Assembly (NCBI GenBank): GCA_963796485.1
Contig: CAWCLV010000001.1
Coordinates: 310,001-374,000 of the forward strand
Direction of reading: 5' to 3'
DNA length: 64,000 nucleotides
Source: CAWCDJ01 sp963796485
Lineage (GTDB): Bacteria > Acidobacteriota > Terriglobia > Bryobacterales > Bryobacteraceae
Under the pieces are notes generated by a model. The model saw nothing but the letters and a program-made list of their open reading frames with translations, had not been told where the DNA came from and did no database searches. Shown here piece after piece: positions 38,797 to 48,148 of this stretch. Position 1 is the first letter of the stretch. The number at the start of each line of letters is the position of its first letter. The translations under genes and the position numbers were made by a program.

Positions 38797-41103
38797 CTAA
38801 GGAAGCGGCAGGCCGGAGGTTCCCCACTTCTCATTCGGCTGCGGCCCCAGCCAGAAGCGGAGCACGCCGCCGTTGACGATTTCCTGGTGGCTGATCCAGG
38901 CGCGATCCAACGGCTTGCCGTCCAGCGTGGCGGATTGGATGTAGACGTCGCTCGATGACGTCCTGGCCGCTTCCACCCGGAACGTCTTGCCGTTCTCCAG
39001 GTGAATGGTCGCGCGATCGAACATCGGGCTGCCGATCGCATAAATCGGCTGGCCCGGGTTGACCGGATAGAATCCGAGCGCGCTGAAAATGTACCAGGAG
39101 GACATCTGCCCGGTATCCTCGTCACCCAACCAGCCGGCCGGGCCGGGCTTATACAGCCGGTCTTCGATGGTGTGCACCCAGCGCTGCGTCTTCCAGGGCT
39201 GGCCCGCATAGTCGTACAGGTAAACCACGTGATGGACCGGCTCGTTGATGTGAGCGTACTGGCCCATGCCTTCCATCTTGGCCTCGGTCATTTCGTGAAT
39301 CACCTGGCCGTAACCGCCGACGCGGAACGAGGTGGTCGCGGTAAACAGCGAGTCCAGTTTCTTCAGGAACGCCTCTTTGCCGCCCATCAACTGCATCAAT
39401 CCGGGGACGTCCTGCTGCACGGACCACAGCCACTGCCAGGCGTTGCCCTCGGTGTAAACGCCGCCCCAGGCGAGCGGGTCGAACGGCTCGATCCAGGAAC
39501 CGTCGGACTTGCGCCCGCGCATGAAGCCGACCCGCGGGTCGTAGAGATTGCGGTAGTTCTTCGTGCGCGCGATGAACTGGCGGTAGTCATCCTCTTTGCC
39601 CAGCGCTTTCGCCATTTGGGCGACGGCGAAATCGTCGTACGCATATTCCAGGGTGCAGGCCACGGATTCGCCCACGCCGTGATCGTACGGGACGTAGCCG
39701 AGCTTGGCGTAATCCTCGATGCCGCTGCGCGCTTGGAAAACGCCCGTGCCCTTCTCCGTTTCATCTTTGCGGAGCGCCGCATAGGCTTTGGCGACGTCGT
39801 AATCGCGAATGCCCTTCATGTAGGCGTCGGCAACCACCGAGTCGCCGTGGGTTCCGATCATGACGTTCGTTTCGCCGGGGTTGGGCCACTTGGGAATGAA
39901 GCCGCCCTCGTCGTACGCGTTGAGCATGGCGCGGATGATCTCGGCATCCTTCTTCGGTTCGAGAATCGTCAGTAGGGGAAACTGCGCGCGGAAGGTATCC
40001 CAGAACCCGTCGTCGGCGAACATTTCGCCCGGGTGGACTTTGCCGTCGTACGGGCTCCAGTGCACCATTTTGCCGGAAGCATCGGTCTCCTGGAGCATGT
40101 GCGGGAACTGCACGGCGTGGTAGAGGGCTGTGTAAAACGTGCGCCTCTGTGCCTCGGTGCCGCCTTCCACGTCGATCTTCCCGAGTTGTTTTTCCCATTC
40201 CGATTTGGCGCGCCCGGCGATCCGGTCGAAATCGGATTGGGGCATCTCCTGCTCCAGGTTCAGGCGCGCCTGCTCCAGGCTGATCAGCGAGACGCCGACC
40301 CGGACGGTGACGGTTTCGCCCTCTTTCGTCGCGAAGCCGGCGTATGCGCCGACGTGGTTGCCCTCGCGTGCGGCCGCATCCGCCGCGATCACCTCGTGCG
40401 AGTTCGGAAGCGGCCGCCGCTGCTGGTTTTCGGGAATCTCCCAAACGCCGCGCCGCGCGAAGGGGTGATCGAAGACCGCCACGAAGTATTGCGCGAAGTT
40501 GGGGGAGTTGTGCGCGCCCGAGACGTTCTTCCCGGTAATGCTATTGTTCTCCGGGTGAATTTCAACGGAGCTTCCGCCGTGATTCGCGTCCAGCAGAACA
40601 TAGGCGTCTTCCGTCTTGGGGAACGTGAACCGGAACGCCCCGCCGCTGCGGGAAGGGGCCATCTCCACCTTTACCTTGTACGCGTCGAGCAGCACGGAAT
40701 AGAGGTAGGGTCGCGCGACTTCGTTATCGTGGCTGAAATGCGAGGCTCGCTCGCTGGGCTGCACCTGCAGCATGCCGGTGATCGGCATCAGCGAGAACGG
40801 CCCGTAGTTGCTCATCCAGGCGGACGGCTGATGGGTGGCCATGAAACCGATGAGGGTCTCGCGGAAATACTGGTATCCCCACCCGTTCCCCTCGGTCATC
40901 TGCGGCGTCCATCCCAACATGCCGAAGGGCGTAAAAACGCCGGGGTATGTATTGCCGTGCGAAAGCTCGTACATCGACCACGTGCCCACCAGGGGATCGG
41001 GCAGGTCGGCCCGGCTCTTCGTATCTGCGCCGAAGCCCGGCGCCGCGAGCAGGCACGACAGGAGCCCTGAGGCCAGGGTACGGCTGAATCGGAAAGAACT
41101 CAT
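38797..41103 (-). CDS. Exported GH92 alpha-mannosidase
   Basis: The protein is 768 aa. ATG 41103 (AAGG just ahead) gives a signal peptide (SSFRFSRTLASGLLSCLLAAPGFGA); a frame extending to 41280 is a shadow. Family GH92 landmarks are GNTYPGVFTPFGM near the start, WMSNYGPFSLMPITG, FSHDNEVARPYLYSV, GHNSPNF-like AHNSPNF, DGFWDTFRAQFPLL, YDHGVGESVACTLEYAYDDF, WGGVYTEGNAWQW, HINEPVHHVVYLYDYAGQPWKTQ and GDEDTGQMSSWYIFSALGFYPV. These are Ca2+-dependent inverting exo-alpha-mannosidases acting on mannans or glycoproteins. Together with the GH130-type gene at 5 kb it supports mannose-polymer use. Divergent from the DUF362 gene. Confidence 0.94.
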   Translation of the reverse strand: MSSFRFSRTLASGLLSCLLAAPGFGADTKSRADLPDPLVGTWSMYELSHGNTYPGVFTPFGMLGWTPQMTEGNGWGYQYFRETLIGFMATHQPSAWMSNYGPFSLMPITGMLQVQPSERASHFSHDNEVARPYLYSVLLDAYKVKVEMAPSRSGGAFRFTFPKTEDAYVLLDANHGGSSVEIHPENNSITGKNVSGAHNSPNFAQYFVAVFDHPFARRGVWEIPENQQRRPLPNSHEVIAADAAAREGNHVGAYAGFATKEGETVTVRVGVSLISLEQARLNLEQEMPQSDFDRIAGRAKSEWEKQLGKIDVEGGTEAQRRTFYTALYHAVQFPHMLQETDASGKMVHWSPYDGKVHPGEMFADDGFWDTFRAQFPLLTILEPKKDAEIIRAMLNAYDEGGFIPKWPNPGETNVMIGTHGDSVVADAYMKGIRDYDVAKAYAALRKDETEKGTGVFQARSGIEDYAKLGYVPYDHGVGESVACTLEYAYDDFAVAQMAKALGKEDDYRQFIARTKNYRNLYDPRVGFMRGRKSDGSWIEPFDPLAWGGVYTEGNAWQWLWSVQQDVPGLMQLMGGKEAFLKKLDSLFTATTSFRVGGYGQVIHEMTEAKMEGMGQYAHINEPVHHVVYLYDYAGQPWKTQRWVHTIEDRLYKPGPAGWLGDEDTGQMSSWYIFSALGFYPVNPGQPIYAIGSPMFDRATIHLENGKTFRVEAARTSSSDVYIQSATLDGKPLDRAWISHQEIVNGGVLRFWLGPQPNEKWGTSGLPLP

Positions 41104-41228
41104 CACCTTGACAGATAACACGGTGCGCGAGCAAGAGGGCGCCGGAGGGAGGAGTACTAGGACGCGGCTCCCATAGGCACGAGCGGGCCCCATTGCCGTC
41201 GGGAGTTTCAGGCGGTAAACTCTGCCCC

Positions 41229-42338
41229 GTGGACAGACGTCGGTTTCTTCAGCTTGCGGCGGCATCGCCGCTCCTGGCAAGTGCGGATGATCATCCGGAA
41301 TATCGCGCCGTCACGCGCTTCAAAAGCTCCGGCAGGCCTGCCATGCCGGGACCTTACCCCGGCCAGATGGTTCGAGTGCACAGCGAGAAGTCCATCGACG
41401 CCGCATCCGAGCGGGTGGATAAAGAGGTCGTCAGGCAGATGCTCTCGACCGGAATCCGCTCGCTGACCGGGGACCGCCGCGCCGACGATGCGTGGGCCCG
41501 CTTCATCAAGCCGGAGGACGTCGTCGGGATCAAGGTGAACTGCTCGGGTGCGCCGAAGATTCAATCTACGCCCGAAATCGTGGCGTGCATCGCCGAGAGC
41601 CTCATCGCGATCGGCGTTGCGCCCAAGCGAATTTACGTCTACGAGCGTTTCGACAACCAGCTTCGGAGCGTCAACTACGAAAAGTACCTGCCGCCGGGAA
41701 TCACGGTGGCTGCCGCCGAAAGCACGCGGGGGACGATCCTCGGCTACGACCCCTACACTTACGTCGAAACCAGCTTTTTCGGCGAGGACGATACCCGCTC
41801 CAACCTGGTGCGGCTGGTTTCCGACACCCTCACGAAGATCATCAATGTCCCGAATACCAAGGAGCACCAGGCGTCCGGGGTGACGGGAGCACTCAAAAAT
41901 ATCGCATACGGCAATTTTTCCAACGTGGCACGCTCCCACCAGAAGGAGAAGACTTACACGCTTTCCTTCATCGGCACGCTGGCGGCGGTGGAGCCTCTAC
42001 CCTCGCGCGTGGTGCTCCATGTGATGGACGGCCTGCGCGCGGTGTGGCAGGCGGGACCTTTCAGCGAGTATCCGCAATTTCGTTTCTATCCGAAGCAGGT
42101 CTGGTTCGGGACCGACCCGGTGGCCATGGATCGTCAACTGATCGATCTCATCGAGAACAAGCGCAAGGCCGAAGGGGCGATCTCGATCTTCAACCAGTCG
42201 CGCGACATTCTGGGGGATCCCACGAATCCCAACAAGAATCGCTACATTCGCGAGCCCGGACACATCGAGTATGCGGGCAAACTGGGGCTCGGGGTTTACG
42301 ATCAGGCGAAAATCCGCGTCAAGGCAGTCGAAATATGA
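41229..42338 (+). CDS. Tat-exported DUF362 protein
   Basis: The protein is 369 aa. GTG 41229 gives a start MDRRRFLQLAAASPLLAS, a twin-arginine signal; the in-frame ATG 41193 would bury the RR motif deeper. The DUF362 core is IKPEDVVGIKVNCSGAPKIQSTPEIV and AIGVAPKRIYVYER, followed by IINVPNTKEHQASGVTGALKN and WFGTDPVAMDRQ. DUF362 proteins are often annotated as iron-sulfur-linked, but this one shows no CxxC cluster motif, having one isolated Cys in VNCSG. Function is unknown. Its stop overlaps the next start (ATGATG), so the pair is coupled. Confidence 0.85.
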   Translation: MDRRRFLQLAAASPLLASADDHPEYRAVTRFKSSGRPAMPGPYPGQMVRVHSEKSIDAASERVDKEVVRQMLSTGIRSLTGDRRADDAWARFIKPEDVVGIKVNCSGAPKIQSTPEIVACIAESLIAIGVAPKRIYVYERFDNQLRSVNYEKYLPPGITVAAAESTRGTILGYDPYTYVETSFFGEDDTRSNLVRLVSDTLTKIINVPNTKEHQASGVTGALKNIAYGNFSNVARSHQKEKTYTLSFIGTLAAVEPLPSRVVLHVMDGLRAVWQAGPFSEYPQFRFYPKQVWFGTDPVAMDRQLIDLIENKRKAEGAISIFNQSRDILGDPTNPNKNRYIREPGHIEYAGKLGLGVYDQAKIRVKAVEI

Positions 42339-43261
42339 TGTTCCTGCTCGCGGTGGCCATCCTGCCGCGCCTTTTCTGGGACGCACCGCCCGAAACGGCG
42401 ACGGCGTTGCGTGATGCCGGCATCCGGCAGATCGCGGTTCCCGCGGCGCGTGCGCCGGCGTGGCGGGAGACAGCGGGAATCAAAATCGAGGTCGCGGACC
42501 CGGCACGCGCGGTCAAGGCGGAGCCGCCCTCCGTGGATTACCGCGCCAACGAAGCCACCGCCAGCCGTTCGCCGTGGATCACCTCCAACGGCTGGCAGTT
42601 TCTGCGCCTGCCGCGAGCGCGTTTTGTTTACGATGCGAAGGGCTACCAGGCTGCGCTCGCTGCCGCAGAAGCCTTCTGTTTCGGCGTGGACGCGCTGATC
42701 CGCAGCGACGAAGAGGGGCTGAAGCCGCTCGGCCGAATGTTGGAGTTCCTCGAGCGGATCGAAGGTGAGCGCCTTCGGGCGGTGGCCGATATCGGCTTCA
42801 TCGACAACGGCACCAACGATGCGGCGGAAGTCATGAACCTCATGGTCCGGGATAATTTGTTGTTCCAGGTGGTTGCGGCGCCGGACCCCGCGATGAAGCT
42901 GAATGTGCGCCTCGGATCGAAGGAATTTCCGGCCGCCGATCTGGAGGATCCCGCCCGGATGTCCCACCTGATTCGGGCCGCTCTCACGGATCAACGGCGG
43001 TCCGTGCGGGTCTACGGCAGCCTGGTGGTGGTGGCGCGCGTCGAACAGTCGGCGAGGGGCCTGCGGGTCCACCTGCTGAATTACGCGTCGCGCAATGTGG
43101 AAGGCGTGCGGGTGCGCGTGCTCGGGCGTTACGCCGGCCACGGAGTCAGGGCGGAAGGCAGCCCCGGGATCGCACTGATGGACTACCTGGTGGACGAGGA
43201 TGCCACCGAGTTCACGCTGCCCGAGTTGAAAACGTATGCGGTAGTGGATCTTTCCAGGTGA
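42335..43261 (+). CDS. Exported protein of unknown function, coupled to DUF362
   Basis: The protein is 308 aa, starting in the overlap ATGATG at 42335. The hydrophobic N-terminus (MMFLLAVAILPRLF) looks like a signal. The N-terminal half has a TIM-barrel-like strand GIRQIAVPA and helices; GVDALIRSDEEGLKPLG is in the middle. The last 90 residues are a beta domain (VYGSLVVVARVEQ, LLNYASRNVEGVRVRVLG, LPELKTYAVVDL) like the C-terminal beta-sandwich of putative glycoside hydrolases. I do not recognise a family. Its place between DUF362 and an amidohydrolase suggests joint work on an unknown small molecule. Confidence 0.75.
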   Translation: MMFLLAVAILPRLFWDAPPETATALRDAGIRQIAVPAARAPAWRETAGIKIEVADPARAVKAEPPSVDYRANEATASRSPWITSNGWQFLRLPRARFVYDAKGYQAALAAAEAFCFGVDALIRSDEEGLKPLGRMLEFLERIEGERLRAVADIGFIDNGTNDAAEVMNLMVRDNLLFQVVAAPDPAMKLNVRLGSKEFPAADLEDPARMSHLIRAALTDQRRSVRVYGSLVVVARVEQSARGLRVHLLNYASRNVEGVRVRVLGRYAGHGVRAEGSPGIALMDYLVDEDATEFTLPELKTYAVVDLSR

Positions 43262-43269
43262 ACCGACAA

Positions 43270-44577
43270 ATGAAAAGGACCTTTTTTGTGATGACACTCT
43301 TGGCCTCCGCTGCTTCCGGCCAGACGTACGACCTGCTGCTCCAGGGCGGCCATGTGATCGATGCCAAAAACGGCATCAGCGCGGTGCGGGACGTCGCGAT
43401 CCGCGACGGCGCAATCGCTGCCGTCGCCGAGCACCTGGACCCGAAGTCCGCGGTCAAGACTGTAAACGCCGCGGGCCTTTATGTGGTGCCCGGGCTGGTC
43501 GATATTCACGTCCACGTGTTTGCTGGAACCGGCGAGCCCAACTCGTACGCGGGAGATAACAGCCTCTACCCCGATGGCTTCACCTTCCGGGTGGGAGTAA
43601 CTACGGTGGCGGATGCCGGTTGTTCCGGCTGGCGCAATTTCGAGGAGTTCAAAGCCCACGTGATCGACCGCTCCAAGACTCGCGTCCTGGCTTTCCTGAA
43701 TATCGTCGGAGCCGGGATGCGCGGCCCCCGTTTCGAGAACAATCTCGAGGATATGGACGCGGCTTCCGCGGCGGAAATGGCCAAAAAGCATCCCGGGGTG
43801 ATCGTGGGCTTCAAGACCGCTCACTACACCGGGCCGGACTGGACGCCGGTCGAACACGCGGTCCAGGCTGGGACGGCTACCGGCCTCCCGGTGATGGTGG
43901 ATTTCGGCGAGGATCGCCCGGAGCGCCCGATCTCCGAATTGCTGGCTCACAAGCTGCGGCCCGGCGACATCTACACTCACTGCTATTCAGGCCTGCGGCA
44001 CGAACTTCTGGATTCGGGAGAGCTGAATCCCGGTATGATCGAGGGCCGTAAGCGCGGGGTGATCTTTGACGTGGGCCACGGCGGCGGCAGTTTCGCGTGG
44101 CGGGTCGCGGTTCCGGCCATCCGTCAGCGATTTTCGCCCGATTCGATCTCGACCGACCTGCATATCGGCAGCATGAACGCCGGAATGAAGGACATGCTCA
44201 ATGTTATGAGCAAGTTCCTGGCTATGGGTGTGCCGCTGGACCGGGTGATCCGCGCCTCCACCTGGAACCCGGCGCGAGAAGTCCACCACGAAGAACTGGG
44301 GAATCTATCGGTTGGCGCGCCCGCCGACGTCGCGGTTTTGCGGGTCGAAACCGGTAAGTTCGGCTTCACGGATATGTATGGCGCCCGTATGGACGGGGCG
44401 CAGCGGTTGGCCTGCGAGTTGACCATCCGGAATGGAAAAGTAGTCTACGACCTGAATGGAATCACACGGCCGGACTGGACGACTCTGCCGAAGAACTATA
44501 CAAAAACGGGAGACCCGCGTTGGGATGGCGTGACCCCCGGGAGGCGGCCCAAGCCGGCCGGGACCGGGGGGAAGTAA
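43270..44577 (+). CDS. Exported metal-dependent amidohydrolase / deacetylase
   Basis: The protein is 435 aa from ATG 43270, with AGGTG about 10 bases upstream; GTG 43258 overlapping the previous stop is the alternative. After a signal peptide (MKRTFFVMTLLASAASG) comes the amidohydrolase barrel: metal His80 and His82 in LVDIHVHVF, the bridging Lys in VGFKTAHYT, His in DIYTHCYSG, a further His in FDVGHGGG and Asp in SISTDLHIG. The flanking beta-sandwich is YDLLLQGGHVIDAKNG and GAPADVAVLRVETG. The arrangement resembles organopollutant- or dihydroorotase-like deacetylases (cf. Atu3266 group), which cleave acetyl-hydroxy acids. Third gene of the coupled trio. Confidence 0.88.
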   Translation: MKRTFFVMTLLASAASGQTYDLLLQGGHVIDAKNGISAVRDVAIRDGAIAAVAEHLDPKSAVKTVNAAGLYVVPGLVDIHVHVFAGTGEPNSYAGDNSLYPDGFTFRVGVTTVADAGCSGWRNFEEFKAHVIDRSKTRVLAFLNIVGAGMRGPRFENNLEDMDAASAAEMAKKHPGVIVGFKTAHYTGPDWTPVEHAVQAGTATGLPVMVDFGEDRPERPISELLAHKLRPGDIYTHCYSGLRHELLDSGELNPGMIEGRKRGVIFDVGHGGGSFAWRVAVPAIRQRFSPDSISTDLHIGSMNAGMKDMLNVMSKFLAMGVPLDRVIRASTWNPAREVHHEELGNLSVGAPADVAVLRVETGKFGFTDMYGARMDGAQRLACELTIRNGKVVYDLNGITRPDWTTLPKNYTKTGDPRWDGVTPGRRPKPAGTGGK

Positions 44578-44703
44578 ACCGGGAAGTGAAAATTTACGGC
44601 CCTCAAGGCGGAAATCCGGGCTATACTAATCCAGATCTGAACGATTTTAGAGGTTTGAGCACTAATAGCCGAAACTCCGGTCCATTAGTCGAAAGGGGTC
44701 GCT
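44578..44703 (+). other. Intergenic leader before the second TonB receptor
   Basis: It holds a good -10-like TATACT (44622-44627) in the context GGGCTATACTAAT, but no matching -35 box at 16-18 bases. The ribosome site GAAAGGGG lies just before ATG 44704. I see no gene in it. Confidence 0.3.
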
Positions 44704-47700
44704 ATGGTAGGAAGAACGTGGATTACAGCCGTGGGAGTCTTGTGCCTGGGCATCGCGTCTGCGTATGCGCAGGAAGTCAGCGCCGGGATTACCGGTCGCG
44801 TTACGGACCCATCGGGTAGTGCCATTGTGGCTGCGGCGGTGACGGCCAAGGACCTGGACCGGGGAACCGAATGGCCGACAACCACCAATGAAGAAGGGAT
44901 CTATACTTTTCCCAGGGTCCCGAACGGGCGCTATACCCTGAAGGTCGAAGCCAAGGGTTTCAAAACTGCGCAGTCGCAGGTCACGCTGGAAGTGAACCAG
45001 CGCGCGCGCCTGGATATCGCACTGGAGGTCGGGGCTATCGCCGAGACGGTGACGGTTTCGGGCGAAGCGGCTCTGCTCCAGACGGATACGACGCAGGTCG
45101 GCTCGACCATTGCCTCCAGCCAGATCGACCACACACCGCTGATCAGCCGAAACCCGGTAGCCCTGACGCTGCTTACCGCCGGGGTCACAACGCCTGACCC
45201 GTCGAGTTTCAACAGCGGCCAGCGCAGCGCCGGCGGCGGCCGTCCGTATGTAAACGGCAACCGTGAGGAGTCCAACAACTTCCTTCTGGATGGCGCGGAC
45301 AACAACTTTACGTCCGATAACCTGGTTTCTTATCAGCCCAACACTGACGCCATCGAGGAATTCAAGCTGATTAGCAGTAACGCCTCCGCTGAGTTCGGCA
45401 ACTTCCAGGGCGGCATCATCAGCGTGATTACCAAATCGGGGACGAATAGTTTTCACGGAGATGCGTTCGAGTATTTCCGGAATGACAAGTTGAATGCCAA
45501 CAACTGGGGCAACAACTGGAGCGGCGTGCCGCGCGGCGCACTCCGGTGGAACCAGTTCGGCGGCACTATCGGCGGTCGTATCGTTAAGGACAGGCTATTC
45601 TTCTTCGCCGATTATCAGGGCTTACGACGGAATTCCCCGCCGCAAGTTTCCTCCACTACAGTCATGCCGATGGCGTGGCGCAACGGCGATTTTTCCGCCT
45701 TGCTGGACCCCGCCCAGAATAGCGGCAAGGTGATCCAGCTTTACAACCCGTACTCGCTCGATAGCACCTCGGGGTTGCGCTCTCCTTTCCCGAATAACAT
45801 CATTCCCAGCAGTTTGCTCAGCTCCGCGGCGGTGAAACTACTCAACAACCAGACGCTGTACCCGGCGCCGCAGTACAACCGCTTCACGACGCCAAACTAC
45901 TACTACACCTCCCAGAGCTATCTCTACAGCGATCAGGGCGATGTCAAATCGGACTGGCGTCCCAACGACAAGGACTACTTTACTGCGCGCATCTCAAAAG
46001 CCCGCCAGGACAACCCGGGCATCAACTCGTTCCCGTTGTTCTATGACACCTTCAACACCTCGCCGTTCGAGAACGGCGTGGTCAACTGGACCCGCACGAT
46101 CAGCCCGAGAATCGTGAACGAACTCCGCGTGGCCGTGAACAACGTCATGCTGGATAATGGAGGCGCGGATAAAGGGCTGGGTAACATCGCTCAGCAAGTG
46201 GGAATCGCGAATGCCGGTACCGGACTTCTCCAGTTGGGCGGCGGCGTAAACGGCGGCGGCGCATTCAACTATGTCGCCTCCATTGGCAACGCCAACATCG
46301 GCGTGCAGCAGCTCTTTGCCAACACAACCTTCCACTACGCCGATAACCTGACCATCACGCATGGGCGCCACATGATGAAAATGGGCGGCCAGGTGCTGCG
46401 GCAGTGGATCAACGTTTTCTACTCCGGCAATGGCGGTCGCACCGGATATATCAATTTTTCCGGACGGTTCACTGCCCAAAACGCCGCCAGCCCGAGCGGT
46501 AGTCAGATCGGCGAGGCAGATTTCCTGCTCGGGATGCCGAGCGATCTGGGACGCGGTTATCAGACCGGAACCTGGGGCCAGCGCTCTACGCTTTATGCGG
46601 CGTATTTCCAGGATGACTGGCGTGTTAGCGATAGCCTGACGTTGAACCTGGGGCTGCGGTGGGAATACCATTCGCCTTGGGTGGAGGTGGCAAACCGGCA
46701 GTCGAATTACGACGAGTTTACGGGGCAGCTTGTGGTCGCGGCTCCGCTTCCCTCGAACCTCGTTCCGCCGCCCGGACCGGCGCCTCGGGTTGACAGCAAT
46801 GCCGGGCTGTATAACACCTACAAAAAAGACTTTCAGCCCCGCATCGGCTTCGCTTACACACCCGTCTCGCTGAACAAGAAACTGGTCCTCAGGGGCGCAT
46901 ACACGATTTCTTCTTACCTGGAAGGAACCGGCACTAACCTGCGTACGACGATGAACCCGCCGTTCCAGACCGAGTTCGCCGCTCTATACAACACGCCGTC
47001 CTACACCACACCGGGCAGCACGCTCGACCAGGGACTTTCCGGTCTGAACCCGAACAACCCCTATGCCGGCGCCAACATTCGCCTGTGGGACCCGTTCGTC
47101 AGGCCCGCCAGCGTGCAGCAGTGGAACTTCTCGATGGACTATCAGCTCCCGGCCAACAATGTCCTGACGGTTGGCTATGTCGGTCAGCACGGAACCCACC
47201 TCATGGTGGCCATGCCTTACAAGCAGAACATCGTCTCGAACGGTGTGGTTACGCAGGGGCCATTCCTTTCCGGCAACCCGGTCCTGCGGAATGAGATTTC
47301 GCAGATTTCCGGCACGGCTTCAATCGCCAACCAGAAGTACAACGCTCTGCAGGCCACGGTACGGAAGCGCTTCTCCAGCGGGCTGGAGTACCAGGTGGCG
47401 TTTACTTACTCCCACGGCATGTCCGATTCGATCGGCTACTATGGCCAGGGAGGCCAGGCGGGCAGCCAATCCGCTTACTGGCAGTATCTCTATTGCCAGA
47501 AGTGCGAATGGGGTCCGACTTACTTCGACGCCAAGTTCATGTTCGTACCGTCGTTTGTCTATCAGCTGCCTTTCGGGAAGGGCCATGCTTTCGGCGCGAA
47601 CTGGAGCAAGCCGGTGGATGCGCTGATCGGAGGGTGGCAACTCGGCGGCGTATTCACCGCCCACAGCGGCTTCCCGCTGACGATCAAGTACAACGGCGAT

Positions 47701-48072
47701 TCCTCCGGCACGGGCCAGCGCAGCTACCGGGTCAACGTGATAGGGACGCCGAACGACCCGCAGAACATCGGACCCGGCGCTCTTTATCTGGATCCGTCGG
47801 CATATGGCGCTCCCGTCAAAGGGACGTACGGTAACATCGGAGTTGGCACGGCCCGCGGACCGGGGATGAGCCGCTTCGACATGTCGCTCGGTAAACAGTT
47901 CCATATTACCGAGTCGAAGTATTTCGAACTCCGCGGCGAGGCCTTCAACCTCTTCAATTCGCCGATTTTCCTGAGCCCGGCATCCCAGACCATTACCTCC
48001 ACACTGTTTGGGCAGATCCGCAGCTCGGAAGGCGAGCGCAACATGCAGGTAGTCGCGAAGTTCTATTTCTAA
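44704..48072 (+). CDS. Oar-type TonB-dependent outer-membrane receptor (second copy)
   Basis: The protein is 1122 aa with a signal peptide (VGRTWITAVGVLCLGIASAYAQ). A CarboxypepD_reg domain (GITGRVTDPSGSAIVAAAVTAKD ... PNGRYTLKVEAKGF) precedes a plug with NREESNNFLLDGADNN and EFGNFQGGIISVITKSGTNSFHGDAFEYFRN, the typical Oar plug/barrel junction. The long barrel ends with Phe (VVAKFYF). Same architecture as the receptor at 28.6 kb but clearly diverged in sequence. AAAGGGG precedes the ATG. The downstream hairpin at 48082 ends the transcript, so it is likely monocistronic. The ligand is unknown. Confidence 0.93.
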   Translation: MVGRTWITAVGVLCLGIASAYAQEVSAGITGRVTDPSGSAIVAAAVTAKDLDRGTEWPTTTNEEGIYTFPRVPNGRYTLKVEAKGFKTAQSQVTLEVNQRARLDIALEVGAIAETVTVSGEAALLQTDTTQVGSTIASSQIDHTPLISRNPVALTLLTAGVTTPDPSSFNSGQRSAGGGRPYVNGNREESNNFLLDGADNNFTSDNLVSYQPNTDAIEEFKLISSNASAEFGNFQGGIISVITKSGTNSFHGDAFEYFRNDKLNANNWGNNWSGVPRGALRWNQFGGTIGGRIVKDRLFFFADYQGLRRNSPPQVSSTTVMPMAWRNGDFSALLDPAQNSGKVIQLYNPYSLDSTSGLRSPFPNNIIPSSLLSSAAVKLLNNQTLYPAPQYNRFTTPNYYYTSQSYLYSDQGDVKSDWRPNDKDYFTARISKARQDNPGINSFPLFYDTFNTSPFENGVVNWTRTISPRIVNELRVAVNNVMLDNGGADKGLGNIAQQVGIANAGTGLLQLGGGVNGGGAFNYVASIGNANIGVQQLFANTTFHYADNLTITHGRHMMKMGGQVLRQWINVFYSGNGGRTGYINFSGRFTAQNAASPSGSQIGEADFLLGMPSDLGRGYQTGTWGQRSTLYAAYFQDDWRVSDSLTLNLGLRWEYHSPWVEVANRQSNYDEFTGQLVVAAPLPSNLVPPPGPAPRVDSNAGLYNTYKKDFQPRIGFAYTPVSLNKKLVLRGAYTISSYLEGTGTNLRTTMNPPFQTEFAALYNTPSYTTPGSTLDQGLSGLNPNNPYAGANIRLWDPFVRPASVQQWNFSMDYQLPANNVLTVGYVGQHGTHLMVAMPYKQNIVSNGVVTQGPFLSGNPVLRNEISQISGTASIANQKYNALQATVRKRFSSGLEYQVAFTYSHGMSDSIGYYGQGGQAGSQSAYWQYLYCQKCEWGPTYFDAKFMFVPSFVYQLPFGKGHAFGANWSKPVDALIGGWQLGGVFTAHSGFPLTIKYNGDSSGTGQRSYRVNVIGTPNDPQNIGPGALYLDPSAYGAPVKGTYGNIGVGTARGPGMSRFDMSLGKQFHITESKYFELRGEAFNLFNSPIFLSPASQTITSTLFGQIRSSEGERNMQVVAKFYF

Positions 48073-48081
48073 CCCTCCACG

Positions 48082-48120
48082 GGTGTGCGGCCCGAAAATT
48101 CGCTTCGGGCCGCGCACCAT
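48082..48120 (+). terminator. Rho-independent terminator after the second TonB receptor
   Basis: GGTGTGCGGCCCGAA (48082-48096) pairs over 15 positions, with one G-U pair, to TTCGGGCCGCGCACC (48104-48118) around a 7-base loop. It is followed by the A/T-rich ATTTACTAT. It begins 9 bases after the stop codon at 48072. Confidence 0.68.
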
Positions 48121-48148
48121 TTACTATCCTCAATAGACAGGAGGCATT

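Noticed and set aside
41104..41228. A promoter at TTGACA (41108-41113) for the DUF362 gene
   Set aside because: The -35 match is perfect, but 16-18 bases downstream there is no TATAAT-like box (GCAAGA), so the pair is not supported.
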